Part shown: in pieces, positions 15,481 to 23,217 of the stretch
How the letters are laid out: each line of letters begins with the position of its first letter
How positions within the stretch are numbered: position 1 is the stretch's first letter
Assembly (NCBI GenBank): GCA_003131585.1
Contig: PKVW01000053.1
Location: 1 to 33,963, forward strand
Origin: Acidobacteriaceae bacterium
GTDB lineage: Bacteria > Acidobacteriota > Terriglobia > Terriglobales > Acidobacteriaceae
DNA length: 33,963 bases
Reading direction: 5' to 3'
Notes under the pieces: model-generated
Told to the model about the DNA's origin: nothing
Database searches by the model: none
The model's input: the letters and a program-made list of their open reading frames with translations, nothing else
Program-made: the position numbers and the translations under genes

Positions 15481-17031
15481 TTGAAAATCCTACTATACAA
15501 CCCCGACAACGGGGTCACGCGCAATTTCATGCCACATCTGTGGATGTTCCTTTTGCAATCTTTGACTCCACCAGGCCATGAGGTCGTGTTGATCGACGGC
15601 AATGCTCAACCGATGGACGAAGCCGGGATTGCCCGCTACGTCCGCGAACAGAAGATTGATCTGGTCGGCATCGGCGCCATGACCAGGATGATCGCCAAGG
15701 CCTATCGCATGGCGGACGCCGTGCGCGCCGTGGGCGTTCCCGTGGTAATGGGCGGCCCTCACGTCACGGAAATGGCGGACGAGGCCTTGGGCCGCGACGG
15801 CGGTGTCCGCCACGCCGACGCCGTGGCTCTCGGCGAGGCCGACGATACCTGGCCGCGCATTGTGGAAGACGCGGCGCACGGAGAGTTGAAAGATGTTTAC
15901 GCGCCGGTCGATGCCGCGGGCAAAGAGCTTAAGCCGTCGCTCAAACAGTATCCCGTGATTCCGTGGGATACGATCGATCTCCACCAGTTCAATCTGGTGC
16001 CCAAGGCGGCTACCCGATGGCTGCAGAAGCTGGGCGAAGGCTGGGGAACATTCCGCATTGTTCCCGTCGAGTCGGGACGAGGTTGTCCCTACGGCTGCGA
16101 GTTCTGCACCGTAACCGGATTTTTCGGCGACTCCATCCGCTTTCGCACTAACGAAAGCGTCGTCAATGAGCTCCTGCTGCTGAAGGCGCGGGCCAGAAAA
16201 GAGCGCGGGCAGATTGCCGTCTTTTTTATCGACGACAACTTCGCCATCAACATCAAGCGCACCAAATCCTTGCTGCGCGACATTATTGCCGCCGGCGCCC
16301 AGGTGAATTGGGTGGCCCAGATCAGCGCCAACCTCTTGCGCGATCAGGAACTCGTCGACCTGATCGCCGCCTCCGGTGGAAAGTGGGTCTTTATCGGCAT
16401 GGAGTCGATCGATCCCGCCAACTTGAAGGATGTGAACAAGGGATTCAACAAGCCGGAAGAGTATGCCGCCGTGCTGCAACGGCTGGCGCAGCGCAACGTC
16501 TATGCCATCACTTCCTTCATCTTCGGCATGGATAACGACACCGTGGGCGCGGCCGAGCGCACGCTCGAGCAGGTGCGGACCTGGCCGCCGGGGCTGCCGA
16601 TTTTCGGTTTGCTCACTCCCTTGCCGGGGACTCCGCTTTACAAACGGCTCGACGTTGCGGGCCGCTTGACCCGGCCCAAGCACTGGCAGGAGTTCATTCC
16701 CTTCGCCATGGCGCACACCCCGCTGAAGATGACCATTGACGAGGCGCACGCCGAAGTGAAATACGGTTGGTCCCATGCCTACAGCCCGGCGGCCGTCGCT
16801 CAGGCGGTGGACTCGCTCGATGATCAGCCGCTCGGGTATCGCGTCAACATCTTGATCGCGCGCCTGTGCTTCCGCGGAATCTACTTCCCCATGCTGGGCC
16901 GCTTCGCATGGTGGAAGGTGATCTCTGAAAATCGGGGAACGATTTTCAAACTTGCACGGCAAGGGCTCGCGGCCTGGTGGGGATCTCGCTCCAGAACTGA
17001 GCCGGCTTCCGCGACCAGCGCGGGAGACTAG
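15481..17031 (+). CDS. B12-binding-domain radical SAM protein
   Basis: 516 residues from a TTG start at 15481, preceded by AGAGGGGG. The N-terminal 150 residues form a B12-binding Rossmann fold (ILLYNPDNG, DLVGIGAMTRM, VPVVMGGPH), without the DxHxxG motif. This places it with the BchE-type class B radical SAM enzymes. The 4Fe-4S site is Cys202, Cys206 and Cys209 in GCPYGCEFC, followed by FIDDNFAINIKR and KWVFIGMESIDP. The C-terminal 100 residues are basic with aromatic-rich stretches (WWKVISENRG). Members methylate or rearrange lipids, hopanoids or other small molecules. No hopanoid or bacteriochlorophyll genes lie near it, so the substrate is open. Confidence 0.92.
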   Translation: MKILLYNPDNGVTRNFMPHLWMFLLQSLTPPGHEVVLIDGNAQPMDEAGIARYVREQKIDLVGIGAMTRMIAKAYRMADAVRAVGVPVVMGGPHVTEMADEALGRDGGVRHADAVALGEADDTWPRIVEDAAHGELKDVYAPVDAAGKELKPSLKQYPVIPWDTIDLHQFNLVPKAATRWLQKLGEGWGTFRIVPVESGRGCPYGCEFCTVTGFFGDSIRFRTNESVVNELLLLKARARKERGQIAVFFIDDNFAINIKRTKSLLRDIIAAGAQVNWVAQISANLLRDQELVDLIAASGGKWVFIGMESIDPANLKDVNKGFNKPEEYAAVLQRLAQRNVYAITSFIFGMDNDTVGAAERTLEQVRTWPPGLPIFGLLTPLPGTPLYKRLDVAGRLTRPKHWQEFIPFAMAHTPLKMTIDEAHAEVKYGWSHAYSPAAVAQAVDSLDDQPLGYRVNILIARLCFRGIYFPMLGRFAWWKVISENRGTIFKLARQGLAAWWGSRSRTEPASATSAGD

Positions 17032-17068
17032 CACTACGCCGAAGCAGTTCGCCTCGTCCTCAGCTAGA

Positions 17069-17088
17069 CCACTGTGCCGGCATAGTGG
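17069..17088. repeat. 20-bp near-perfect palindrome
   Basis: CCACTGTGCCGGCATAGTGG pairs with itself except for one G-T pair. It lies 38 bp after the radical SAM stop, in a gap between convergent genes. It could be a protein-binding site or a weak terminator. Confidence 0.45.
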
Positions 17089-17189
17089 GGCCGGGCTGAA
17101 CGAAGTATGGCGATGTTGCGTAGAGTGCTCAATGCACCAAGAAAATGCGGGTATCGGGATCTTTACATCTTTGAGACAGTCGTCGTCGT

Positions 17190-17561
17190 CTAACCGACCG
17201 CCCCCGATCCTCTGGTATAACGCAGAGTCCACAGAATCAAGGGGATTTGGAGCGGCAAACGAAGCCATTGCACCCAGCTTCGGCCAAAGATTCCAGGAAA
17301 CGGCACATGGGCGACTGCGGTATAAATGTTGGCGGGAAAAACGACGAGAAGCAGCAATACCAAGCCCCAGGCAGCCGCGCGCCGGGTGATGGGCAGAAGC
17401 AGACCAAAGCCTCCAACGATCTCCGCAATTCCGCTTAGCAGAACCAACAGACCTGGCGCCGGCAAAGCCGGAGGCACAATGCGAACATAGGCCTCCGGAA
17501 CCACGAAATGCATGACTCCAGCCCCAACAAAGAAGGCCGCCAAGAACACGCGGTCATGCAT
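17190..17561 (-). CDS. DoxX-family membrane protein
   Basis: 123 residues with four membrane segments (about 5-20, 36-56, 64-81 and 101-115), matching the small DoxX/MauE-like fold. Typical features are the GAGVMHFVVPEAYVRIVPP start and the LSGIAEIVGGFGLLLP box. Family members support quinol- or thiol-related oxidoreductases in the inner membrane. It begins 2 bp after the stop of the ABM gene, so the two are co-transcribed. Confidence 0.85.
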   Translation of the reverse strand: MHDRVFLAAFFVGAGVMHFVVPEAYVRIVPPALPAPGLLVLLSGIAEIVGGFGLLLPITRRAAAWGLVLLLLVVFPANIYTAVAHVPFPGIFGRSWVQWLRLPLQIPLILWTLRYTRGSGAVG

Positions 17562-17563
17562 CG

Positions 17564-17884
17564 CTACGCAGCTTTCTTGACCTGTTGCGCCAGCTTGCTG
17601 GCCAGAACTTCCGCCTTCTCGATGCTCGGCGGTTTCGAGAAAAGATCGGACGCTCTCTCTCTGAGGGCGGCTGCGACGGCGCCTGACAAATGTGCTTGTC
17701 GGCCTGCCTCATCGGGAAAGGCGTCGAAAATGCCGAAGCTCGAAGGCCCAAGACGAATTCCGAACCACGCCACGGTTGACGGTTCCTCCTGAACCAGCGA
17801 AAGGCCCTGGCGAAGAAACCTTGCGACCTCGTCCTCTATGCCTAGCTTTGCTTCGAGTCGAACGAAAAGCGCTACCTTGATCAT
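17564..17884 (-). CDS. ABM/YgiN-family putative monooxygenase
   Basis: 106 residues with a ferredoxin-like alpha/beta layout: VALFVRLEAKLGIEDEVARFLRQGL, then TVAWFGIRLGPSSFGIFDAFPDEAGRQAHLSG, typical of the antibiotic biosynthesis monooxygenase (ABM) domain. Such proteins are cofactor-free or use quinones and often dimerise. GAGGAG lies 6 nt before the ATG at 17884. It sits in the ferritin-like/Tat/DoxX cluster. It may therefore act in oxidative or quinone metabolism, which is inference from neighbours. Confidence 0.85.
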   Translation of the reverse strand: MIKVALFVRLEAKLGIEDEVARFLRQGLSLVQEEPSTVAWFGIRLGPSSFGIFDAFPDEAGRQAHLSGAVAAALRERASDLFSKPPSIEKAEVLASKLAQQVKKAA

Positions 17885-17928
17885 TTCTTTCTCCTCAAGA
17901 AATGAGGCTCTCTAATCGGGATCGTGCT

Positions 17929-18120
17929 TCAGAGCCTAGACTTGGCATCCGCAGCCTTTTCTTGAGCGTGCACTTCTTCCTCCATCTGGGACTGAAATTG
18001 AGCGGTAGCGCGCTTGGCTTGCGCTAGAGTCCGGCCCATGGTCTGCGCCATCTCGATTGTCTTCTTGGGACCAAATACGATCAGTCCCAGGAATAGAAGA
18101 AATGCCACTGCCGTAATCAT
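17929..18120 (-). CDS. TatA/TatB-type twin-arginine translocase subunit (second copy)
   Basis: 63 residues. The single short membrane helix ([19 protein letters not shown]) ends in the family FGPKK hinge. An amphipathic helix follows ([19 protein letters not shown]), then a charged tail. Its ATG overlaps the stop of the TatA gene upstream as ATGA. The sequence lacks the PxL of the neighbouring TatA and is a divergent TatA/E or TatB-like form; the exact subtype is not certain. Together the pair would thread folded Tat substrates. Confidence 0.8.
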   Translation of the reverse strand: MITAVAFLLFLGLIVFGPKKTIEMAQTMGRTLAQAKRATAQFQSQMEEEVHAQEKAADAKSRL

Positions 18121-18311
18121 GAGACCTTGTTCCCTGCCTCAGGTTTGTTGCTGTCGGGCGGTTTCTCTTCGCCGCTCATGGCCGCCTTGAACCCTCGAAT
18201 CCCATCCCCCAATCCTTTCCCAAGCTCAGGGAGCTTCTTCGGGCCGAAAATGAGAAGTGCGATTCCGGCAATGATCAGCAGGTGCATCGGTTGAAACAGT
18301 CCTTCAATCAT
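18117..18311 (-). CDS. tatA: Twin-arginine translocase subunit TatA
   Basis: 64 residues. The membrane helix [27 protein letters not shown] contains the canonical [10 protein letters not shown] hinge; then [14 protein letters not shown] is the amphipathic helix. The start has AGGAG 7 nt upstream. The next gene overlaps its stop by 4 bp, so both TatA-type subunits are made from one message. TatC, which binds the signal peptide, is not in the window and must be elsewhere. Confidence 0.92.
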   Translation of the reverse strand: MIEGLFQPMHLLIIAGIALLIFGPKKLPELGKGLGDGIRGFKAAMSGEEKPPDSNKPEAGNKVS

Positions 18312-18388
18312 GAGTGTCTCCTGTCGCTCATTGCGAGCCGATTAAAAAGGCGAGGCCGACGCACGAAGAACGCCGGCCCTCACCTGGG

Positions 18389-19195
18389 TTATTGGCAAAC
18401 GATGGTGCCGTTCATCCCATCGGGGTAGAACCCGCCGGAGCACTTTCCTCCAGCATAGACAATATTGAGCACCTGCGCCGTGGTCCGTGGAATACTCAGA
18501 GCATTCGCATTGACGTCGTATGGAGTCTGCATCGTGGGTGGGACGTCAAGGGAATCCACAGCCGGGCTGACGACGCCATTGTCAATGCACTCCAGCCGGA
18601 CCGAGCCGGAGTGCTGTGCTTCGGTTGCCATAATCGCCGCTGCTTTGGCCAGGTAGATTTTGCTCTGGATCAGCGGAGCCGCTCCGAGGTAGGCACTTAC
18701 TCCCACGTCCTCGAATTGTCTTGCCAGTTTCAAGAAATCATTAACGCTCGCGAATCCATAGCCGAGAGCATCAAGGTTGATCGCCGGTTTCTTCACTGCC
18801 GCTTTTGTACCCAGCACACTACGCAGGAAACGAACGTGGGTTTGTTCATCGGATGCCAAAGCGGTGGCCACGAATGCGACCGATGAGCCGCTGAAGTTAA
18901 CCATGCTTCCACCTGTGGTAGGTCCCGTTACGGCGGAGGGAGGGATAATCCCCAGTTGCACCAGCGTCTGACCGGTAGTGGCCACGGAATAGAACTCGCC
19001 TTCCAGATATTCGAGGTTCAGAGCGAAATTGAGAATGTCAGCATCCGTGATGGTGGTTGCGGCTTCAATCTTGCCCAGGCTGCCTCCGAGCATGGTGGCT
19101 GCGGCAACACCGATTCCAGTTGCGCCCACCCGCTTCATGAACTTCCGGCGATCGCTTGGGCTGTTGACGATGCGTTCAAGTAATTCTGTCTTCAT
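18389..19195 (-). CDS. Tat-exported ferritin-like-domain protein
   Basis: 268 residues. The ATG at 19195 has AAAGGAAG 7 nt upstream; the open frame extends eight codons above it. The signal is a Tat type: DRRKFMKRVG at 15-24, followed by a hydrophobic, alanine-rich stretch. The mature part has the four-helix ferritin-like (PF13668-type) ligand pattern: NLEYLEGEFYS, SDEQTHVRFL, FEDVGVSAYLG, and TEAQHSG. These supply Glu and His residues for a di-iron site, so an oxidase, peroxidase or iron-storage role in the periplasm is plausible. Some relatives are Dps-like or simply structural. A 77-bp gap separates it from tatA. Confidence 0.85.
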   Translation of the reverse strand: MKTELLERIVNSPSDRRKFMKRVGATGIGVAAATMLGGSLGKIEAATTITDADILNFALNLEYLEGEFYSVATTGQTLVQLGIIPPSAVTGPTTGGSMVNFSGSSVAFVATALASDEQTHVRFLRSVLGTKAAVKKPAINLDALGYGFASVNDFLKLARQFEDVGVSAYLGAAPLIQSKIYLAKAAAIMATEAQHSGSVRLECIDNGVVSPAVDSLDVPPTMQTPYDVNANALSIPRTTAQVLNIVYAGGKCSGGFYPDGMNGTIVCQ

Positions 19196-19783
19196 TGAAA
19201 TTCTTCCTTTCGCGCACACTGGGTGCCCGCGGCATGTCCCAGCAGAATATTGTTAAGTTCACGCGAATGGAGCGGCATTCGCAATTCTTAAGCCGTTGTT
19301 CCGATGAGGGTCCCTCCAAAGAAATTGCCTGTTGCCGAAGGCAAACGCCCGCATCTTAAGCTTCTGTCTGTGTCTAGTACGAACCAGGGTGGAACTCGGA
19401 TTGGTAAGAAGCGGGTTTTTTCGATCGCGAACCTACGCCGGATGGCTTTTTGCACTGTCCTTCCAGGAGAAAGCCGTCGGAGACCGAGCCGCCTGGATTG
19501 CAGCCGTCTGACGCGCTGTTGATCGAGGCGGCCAAGGAATCGAGCCACGCTTCTGGCGTCCCATCACAGCACGAGATTCTGCTGACTGGCGACTTAACGG
19601 GGCAGGAACGACCCAGGAACGGCCGCCAGCCTGCCAGCCCACGCTCGGTCCATCCAGGAATCAGAGTCCTGACGTGGCTTAATGTGACGTGGCGCCATGT
19701 AGGGATCTGCGGAAACCGTCCGGTCCGCGAGTTTATGGGGAATGACTACATCGCCGGAGTCTGGTCACGGCCGCTCTTTAAGA
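19196..19783. other. 588-bp region without a supported gene
   Basis: On the minus strand an open frame runs about 19378-19723 (Cys-rich middle, NPGGSVSDGF, ending GSY). It has no ATG, GTG or TTG near its beginning and no ribosome site. It resembles nothing I know, so I do not call it a gene; it could be a degraded remnant. I see no RNA gene, repeat or convincing promoter beyond the ferritin-like gene's ribosome site. Confidence 0.4.
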
Positions 19784-20623
19784 TTAGCTGCTGGCCTCAG
19801 AAGCTTGTTTTGTCTGTCGCTCTCGCATGATGCCGACGGCAGTACCGCAAAAATCGGCGAAGCTCTGCAGCGCTTGAAGATCTTCTTTGTCGAACTTGCG
19901 GTCATCGTGGGAGGCGACCCACAAGGTACCCAGCGGTTTCTTCCCAACATAAACGGGGACCACCAACCCTTCGAATATCTGGTGAGGAGAATTGGTGAAG
20001 TACTCGAAGCAGCGACTTGGATTTGAAAAAAGCTGCGGGGTCCCGAAATCGAGGGTCGTGCCACAGGGACTCCACGTTCTTGGGGTCGTTCCCCCCTTTG
20101 CTCCGGCCAGCTGTCCCGCCAGGGCGTCCCATCGAAACACCTGCTCGTCCTCATATAACACACTGAAACCTGCGGTACCGGCGTCGCACAGTTCGAGCGC
20201 CGCACGAACCAATGCGTCAAGCAATTCCTGTTCACTCCCCGAGAGTCTCCCAGCCAGCTTGTCGAGTGCGGCGCCTACCCGGTCGCGGTCCTTCTTCCGG
20301 GTGGGACGAGCGGAGAGCTGGGGCGTGATGATTACACTGATGAGCTTAGCCCAATGCCTTCCACCGGCCTTCTCGCTGTGAACCCGGTTCAAAAAGTTGT
20401 TTCGTGCTTTCGAGGGAAGATGGTCCGAGTCGACTAAAGCAAGTTCGGCAATGACAGCGGAATACCCTTCAACCTCGGCTCGACAGGCAGAGCAAGAGGA
20501 CAAATGCTCTTCATAGCTCCTTCTCTCCTGCGGAGAAAACTCTCCCAGGCAGTACAGAGCTGCTTGTTCGGCAGTCTCGTCCGTGGAAACAAGATGCGGT
20601 CTATCAAACCTGGCCGTTGCCAT
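19784..20623 (-). CDS. Anti-sigma factor with zinc finger and GAF domain
   Basis: 279 residues. The N-terminus carries an anti-sigma zinc finger of the HxxxCxxC type: His40, Cys44 and Cys47 in EEHLSSCSACRAEV, with Cys25 as a likely fourth ligand. After a short linker, residues about 115-270 form a GAF-like domain (ELLDALVRAALELCDAGTAGFSVLYEDEQVFRW to EGLVVPVYVGKKPLGTLWVASHDDRKFDKEDLQALQSFADFCGTAVG). There is no membrane helix, so it is cytoplasmic. It would bind the ECF sigma factor encoded just upstream, whose stop its start overlaps by 20 bp, and release it on a signal sensed by the GAF domain. Confidence 0.85.
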   Translation of the reverse strand: MATARFDRPHLVSTDETAEQAALYCLGEFSPQERRSYEEHLSSCSACRAEVEGYSAVIAELALVDSDHLPSKARNNFLNRVHSEKAGGRHWAKLISVIITPQLSARPTRKKDRDRVGAALDKLAGRLSGSEQELLDALVRAALELCDAGTAGFSVLYEDEQVFRWDALAGQLAGAKGGTTPRTWSPCGTTLDFGTPQLFSNPSRCFEYFTNSPHQIFEGLVVPVYVGKKPLGTLWVASHDDRKFDKEDLQALQSFADFCGTAVGIMRERQTKQASEASS

Positions 20624-21236
20624 TTGTGTTTGCGCGATTGCAGTCGAGCTTCTTGCGAATAAAGTTTAACGCCAGCCGAATACGCGATTTTGTGGTTCCA
20701 AGAGGATCTCCCAGTCGTTCACTGATCTCGCTGTGCGTCAATCCCTGAATATAGGCCAATTCGAAAGTGACGCGCAATTTCTCGGGCATATCCTGCAGAA
20801 ACGCGCTGACCTTGTCGGTGATCTGACTCAGGGCCGCGTCAGCCAATTGCGTTGCTTTGATGGGTACGATCAGGTTGTCAACGTCAACCTCTGCTTTGCG
20901 TTTCCGCAGCAGATCGATTGCTCGCCGCCGCGATACCACGGTCAGCCATGCCCCCAAACTGCCTTTTGCAGGCTCGAATGCGTCCGGTACCCGCCAGAGC
21001 TGGAGAAATACTTCTTGAAGAACATCCTCAGCTGCTCCTCGATCGCGCAAGACCCGATGAGCCACACCGTAGACTAGTGACGAATAGCGGTCATAGAGAT
21101 CCGCTATGGCCTGCTCGTCGCCAAGTTTGAACCGACGCCATAAATCTGAGTCAGCCACCGGAGGCTGCTGCGCCATCTGCCTGTATTGCGAGGCGTAGCC
21201 CTCCCCGAAGGAGTTGCGCGAAGGATTCGTAGACAT
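20604..21236 (-). CDS. ECF-type sigma-70 factor
   Basis: 210 residues from the ATG at 21236, with GGAGG 7 nt upstream; further ATG starts up to 21335 give an odd cysteine-rich N-terminus. Region 2 (DLYDRYSSLVYGVAHRVLRDRGAAEDVLQEVFLQLWRVP) and region 4 (LTHSEISERLGDPLGTTKSRIRLALNFIRKKL) are both clear, with WLTVVSRRRAIDLLRKRK closing region 2. It drives RNA polymerase to a specific promoter set. It overlaps the anti-sigma gene and is the first gene of that pair, so it probably autoregulates. Its target genes are not evident. Confidence 0.92.
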   Translation of the reverse strand: MSTNPSRNSFGEGYASQYRQMAQQPPVADSDLWRRFKLGDEQAIADLYDRYSSLVYGVAHRVLRDRGAAEDVLQEVFLQLWRVPDAFEPAKGSLGAWLTVVSRRRAIDLLRKRKAEVDVDNLIVPIKATQLADAALSQITDKVSAFLQDMPEKLRVTFELAYIQGLTHSEISERLGDPLGTTKSRIRLALNFIRKKLDCNRANTNGNGQV

Positions 21237-21591
21237 CCGAGGGCCTCCAGCCCAATAGGTGTTACGCGCCGGGCAGAACCGTGCGTTCCCAAGATAGACG
21301 GAAGAGAATCTGCAAGACTGAGCAATAATGCACACTTAACTCACGGGGGACAGAGAGGAGGAAAACGGTTTGTCCCTTTCGAATAGGGACAGGAATCTAC
21401 TCGCGGCTGAAAGGCGTGGTCACTGGCATAGACGGGTCAGGCAGCTGTGCTGTAACGTGCTATGACCTCATATCGACGGGTAGACATCCGCAACCCGGAC
21501 GAGCAGCACGCTGTGGGCACCTCGCCAGGAACTTCCTTTGCGCCACTCTTACGGTTCCGCGCCACTCTTACGCGCAGCCTTTCAATACCCT
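21237..21591. other. 355-bp region upstream of the sigma factor
   Basis: Carries the sigma-factor promoter. An exact 7-bp hairpin TGTCCCT/AGGGACA lies at 21371-21391 with the loop TTCGAAT. A direct repeat of 14 nt (GCGCCACTCTTACG) stands at 21540-21553 and 21559-21572. No gene or RNA is recognised. Confidence 0.5.
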
Positions 21592-23037
21592 TCAGTCATC
21601 GTCAGGATCGGTGGGCGGACGCCTGTCGTTCAGGAAGTAGTCCGCGTTAAGCGGCGCAGCAATGGTCTGGAATGAGATCGGCGTCTGGTTAAGGTTGAAA
21701 CAGTCGGAGAGATCGTCGGCGGGAGCATCAGCATAGCCCAGCGACGGCAAATTAAAGGTCGACTCAATAAACTTCAAGATGCTCCCAAAGTCATGCGTGA
21801 CGTGTGAGACATAAGCCGGCTTGGCGTAGGGCGAGACCACAATCATCGGTACTCTGAATCCGTATTCATAGGAATTGAGAATCTGCGGTGCGACGTGGTC
21901 GTACCATCCTCCCCAGTCGTCCCACACAATAAAGATGGCGGTGTTCGACCAGTAGGCGCTGTTGCCGACAGCGTTGACCACCGAAGCCACCCAGGACGGC
22001 CCCGACCCATCGTTGCTAAGGGCGTGGTCCGATTCCAGGCCATTGGGAATCACCCAGCTCACAGTGGCAAGCTTGCCGCTGCTGATATCCGTCAACACCT
22101 GGGCGGGGTTTTGAGCGGTCGCAAGCACAACGTTATTGGTCCAATCCGCTCCCATGCATGCCGTGGCGTTCGGCGGGTTCGCATTGGGTCCGCACATGTG
22201 CTGAATCGCGTTGGGGGCGGTCCAGATCGATCCCGGGGAGGGCGCGTAATAGCGCCAGGTAACGTTGGCGGCCTTAAGCAAGTCGGTGAGCGTGGGATGG
22301 TCAAAGCACGGGTAAATCGGCGGGTTGCTCGACTCGCTGCCCGCGGGATCGATCACCGAAACCGTCACGGTGGGGGGCGCGATGCAACCCGCGGCCGTGC
22401 CGGTGCCGGTTCCCGAAGGGTTCTCGGCCACAAACAGATTGCTGCCCACCGCCGGCGCCGACGTCCCCGAAATAATGAATTGATGGGCCGGAAAGCTGGG
22501 GCCCTGGTTGGTCTGGAACATGCGATCGGCGAAAGTGTACTGCTCGGCCATTTGGAAGTAAGGCTGAACGTCAGCCGGATTCACATACATGAATTGCGGA
22601 TTTGGGGGCGCACAACCAGTGACCCCCGGCCCACATCCCACGCTGATGAGGTCGGCGCCATCCATCGCACATACGTTGGTGGACGCGTTCGGGTCGCACA
22701 TCTTCACGAACGCGCTGTGGGCGTGACTCAGATCGTAGTTATCCGGGTTGCTGCCATTTGTACCCAGGTCAATTTGCCCAAGCGGGATCGTTACGCCTTT
22801 CGAGTTCACTCCACTGCTGGCGATGTCCGCGCCCGCGTTGATTAGGTTTTGATCGTGAAACAGGTTGTCGGGCGTGCGGTTCTCCTGGAAGATGATCACC
22901 ACGTGCTGGATCTTCGAGGCTGACGGTGGAACTGTGATTGTGGTCGTACTGCCTCCGCCGCACCCGTTCAGGCTCAGGAGGATTGCGGCGGTACAAAGCA
23001 GCAGGATCGAGACGGATAACAATGCCGGGCGAATCAT
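21592..23037 (-). CDS. PF04185-type phosphoesterase lipoprotein (phospholipase C/acid phosphatase family)
   Basis: About 482 residues from the ATG at 23037 (GGGAG nearby; the frame extends 40 codons above with poor protein character). The N-terminus is a lipoprotein signal: hydrophobic ILLLCTAAILLSLNG then Cys26 in NGCGGG. The phosphoesterase domain shows HVVIIFQENRTPDNLF (the nucleophile-metal region), VIWDDWGGWYDHVAPQ, RVPMIVVSPYAK, and THDFGSILKFIES, all family hallmarks. The Asp, Asn and His ligands are in place. It would act on phosphate esters outside the cytoplasmic membrane; the substrate is unknown. Confidence 0.9.
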   Translation of the reverse strand: MIRPALLSVSILLLCTAAILLSLNGCGGGSTTTITVPPSASKIQHVVIIFQENRTPDNLFHDQNLINAGADIASSGVNSKGVTIPLGQIDLGTNGSNPDNYDLSHAHSAFVKMCDPNASTNVCAMDGADLISVGCGPGVTGCAPPNPQFMYVNPADVQPYFQMAEQYTFADRMFQTNQGPSFPAHQFIISGTSAPAVGSNLFVAENPSGTGTGTAAGCIAPPTVTVSVIDPAGSESSNPPIYPCFDHPTLTDLLKAANVTWRYYAPSPGSIWTAPNAIQHMCGPNANPPNATACMGADWTNNVVLATAQNPAQVLTDISSGKLATVSWVIPNGLESDHALSNDGSGPSWVASVVNAVGNSAYWSNTAIFIVWDDWGGWYDHVAPQILNSYEYGFRVPMIVVSPYAKPAYVSHVTHDFGSILKFIESTFNLPSLGYADAPADDLSDCFNLNQTPISFQTIAAPLNADYFLNDRRPPTDPDDD

Positions 23038-23217
23038 GGTGCGATGCTCCCTTGCGCGAAGTGGCGCAGTTCTTCCAGACCTTGAGGCATGAACCCCGCC
23101 ACGGAGCTTTCCACTCGCATTCGGTGTGGAATTACTGAATGGCATCAGGAGCAACACTCCATGCTGTAGAGACGCATCTTGCTACATCTTCCTACGGACG
23201 AGCGTTGCCCCAACGTC

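Noticed and set aside
15493-17268. Very long minus-strand open frame opposite the radical SAM gene
   Set aside because: The plus strand has a full set of radical SAM motifs; the antisense frame shows no domain and arises from codon bias.
19378-19723. Open minus-strand frame of about 115 codons with a protein-like Cys/Gly/Ser stretch
   Set aside because: No ATG, GTG or TTG near its beginning, no ribosome site and no recognisable family. Kept only as a note on the intergenic region.
21895-22845. Plus-strand frame rich in Arg and Gly opposite the phosphoesterase gene
   Set aside because: Antisense of a well-supported gene, with only skewed composition and no recognisable domain.
23038-23217. 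Sequence near 23165-23200 resembling a degenerate hairpin repeat
   Set aside because: The pairing is too short and imperfect to support a call, and I saw no second copy in the window.
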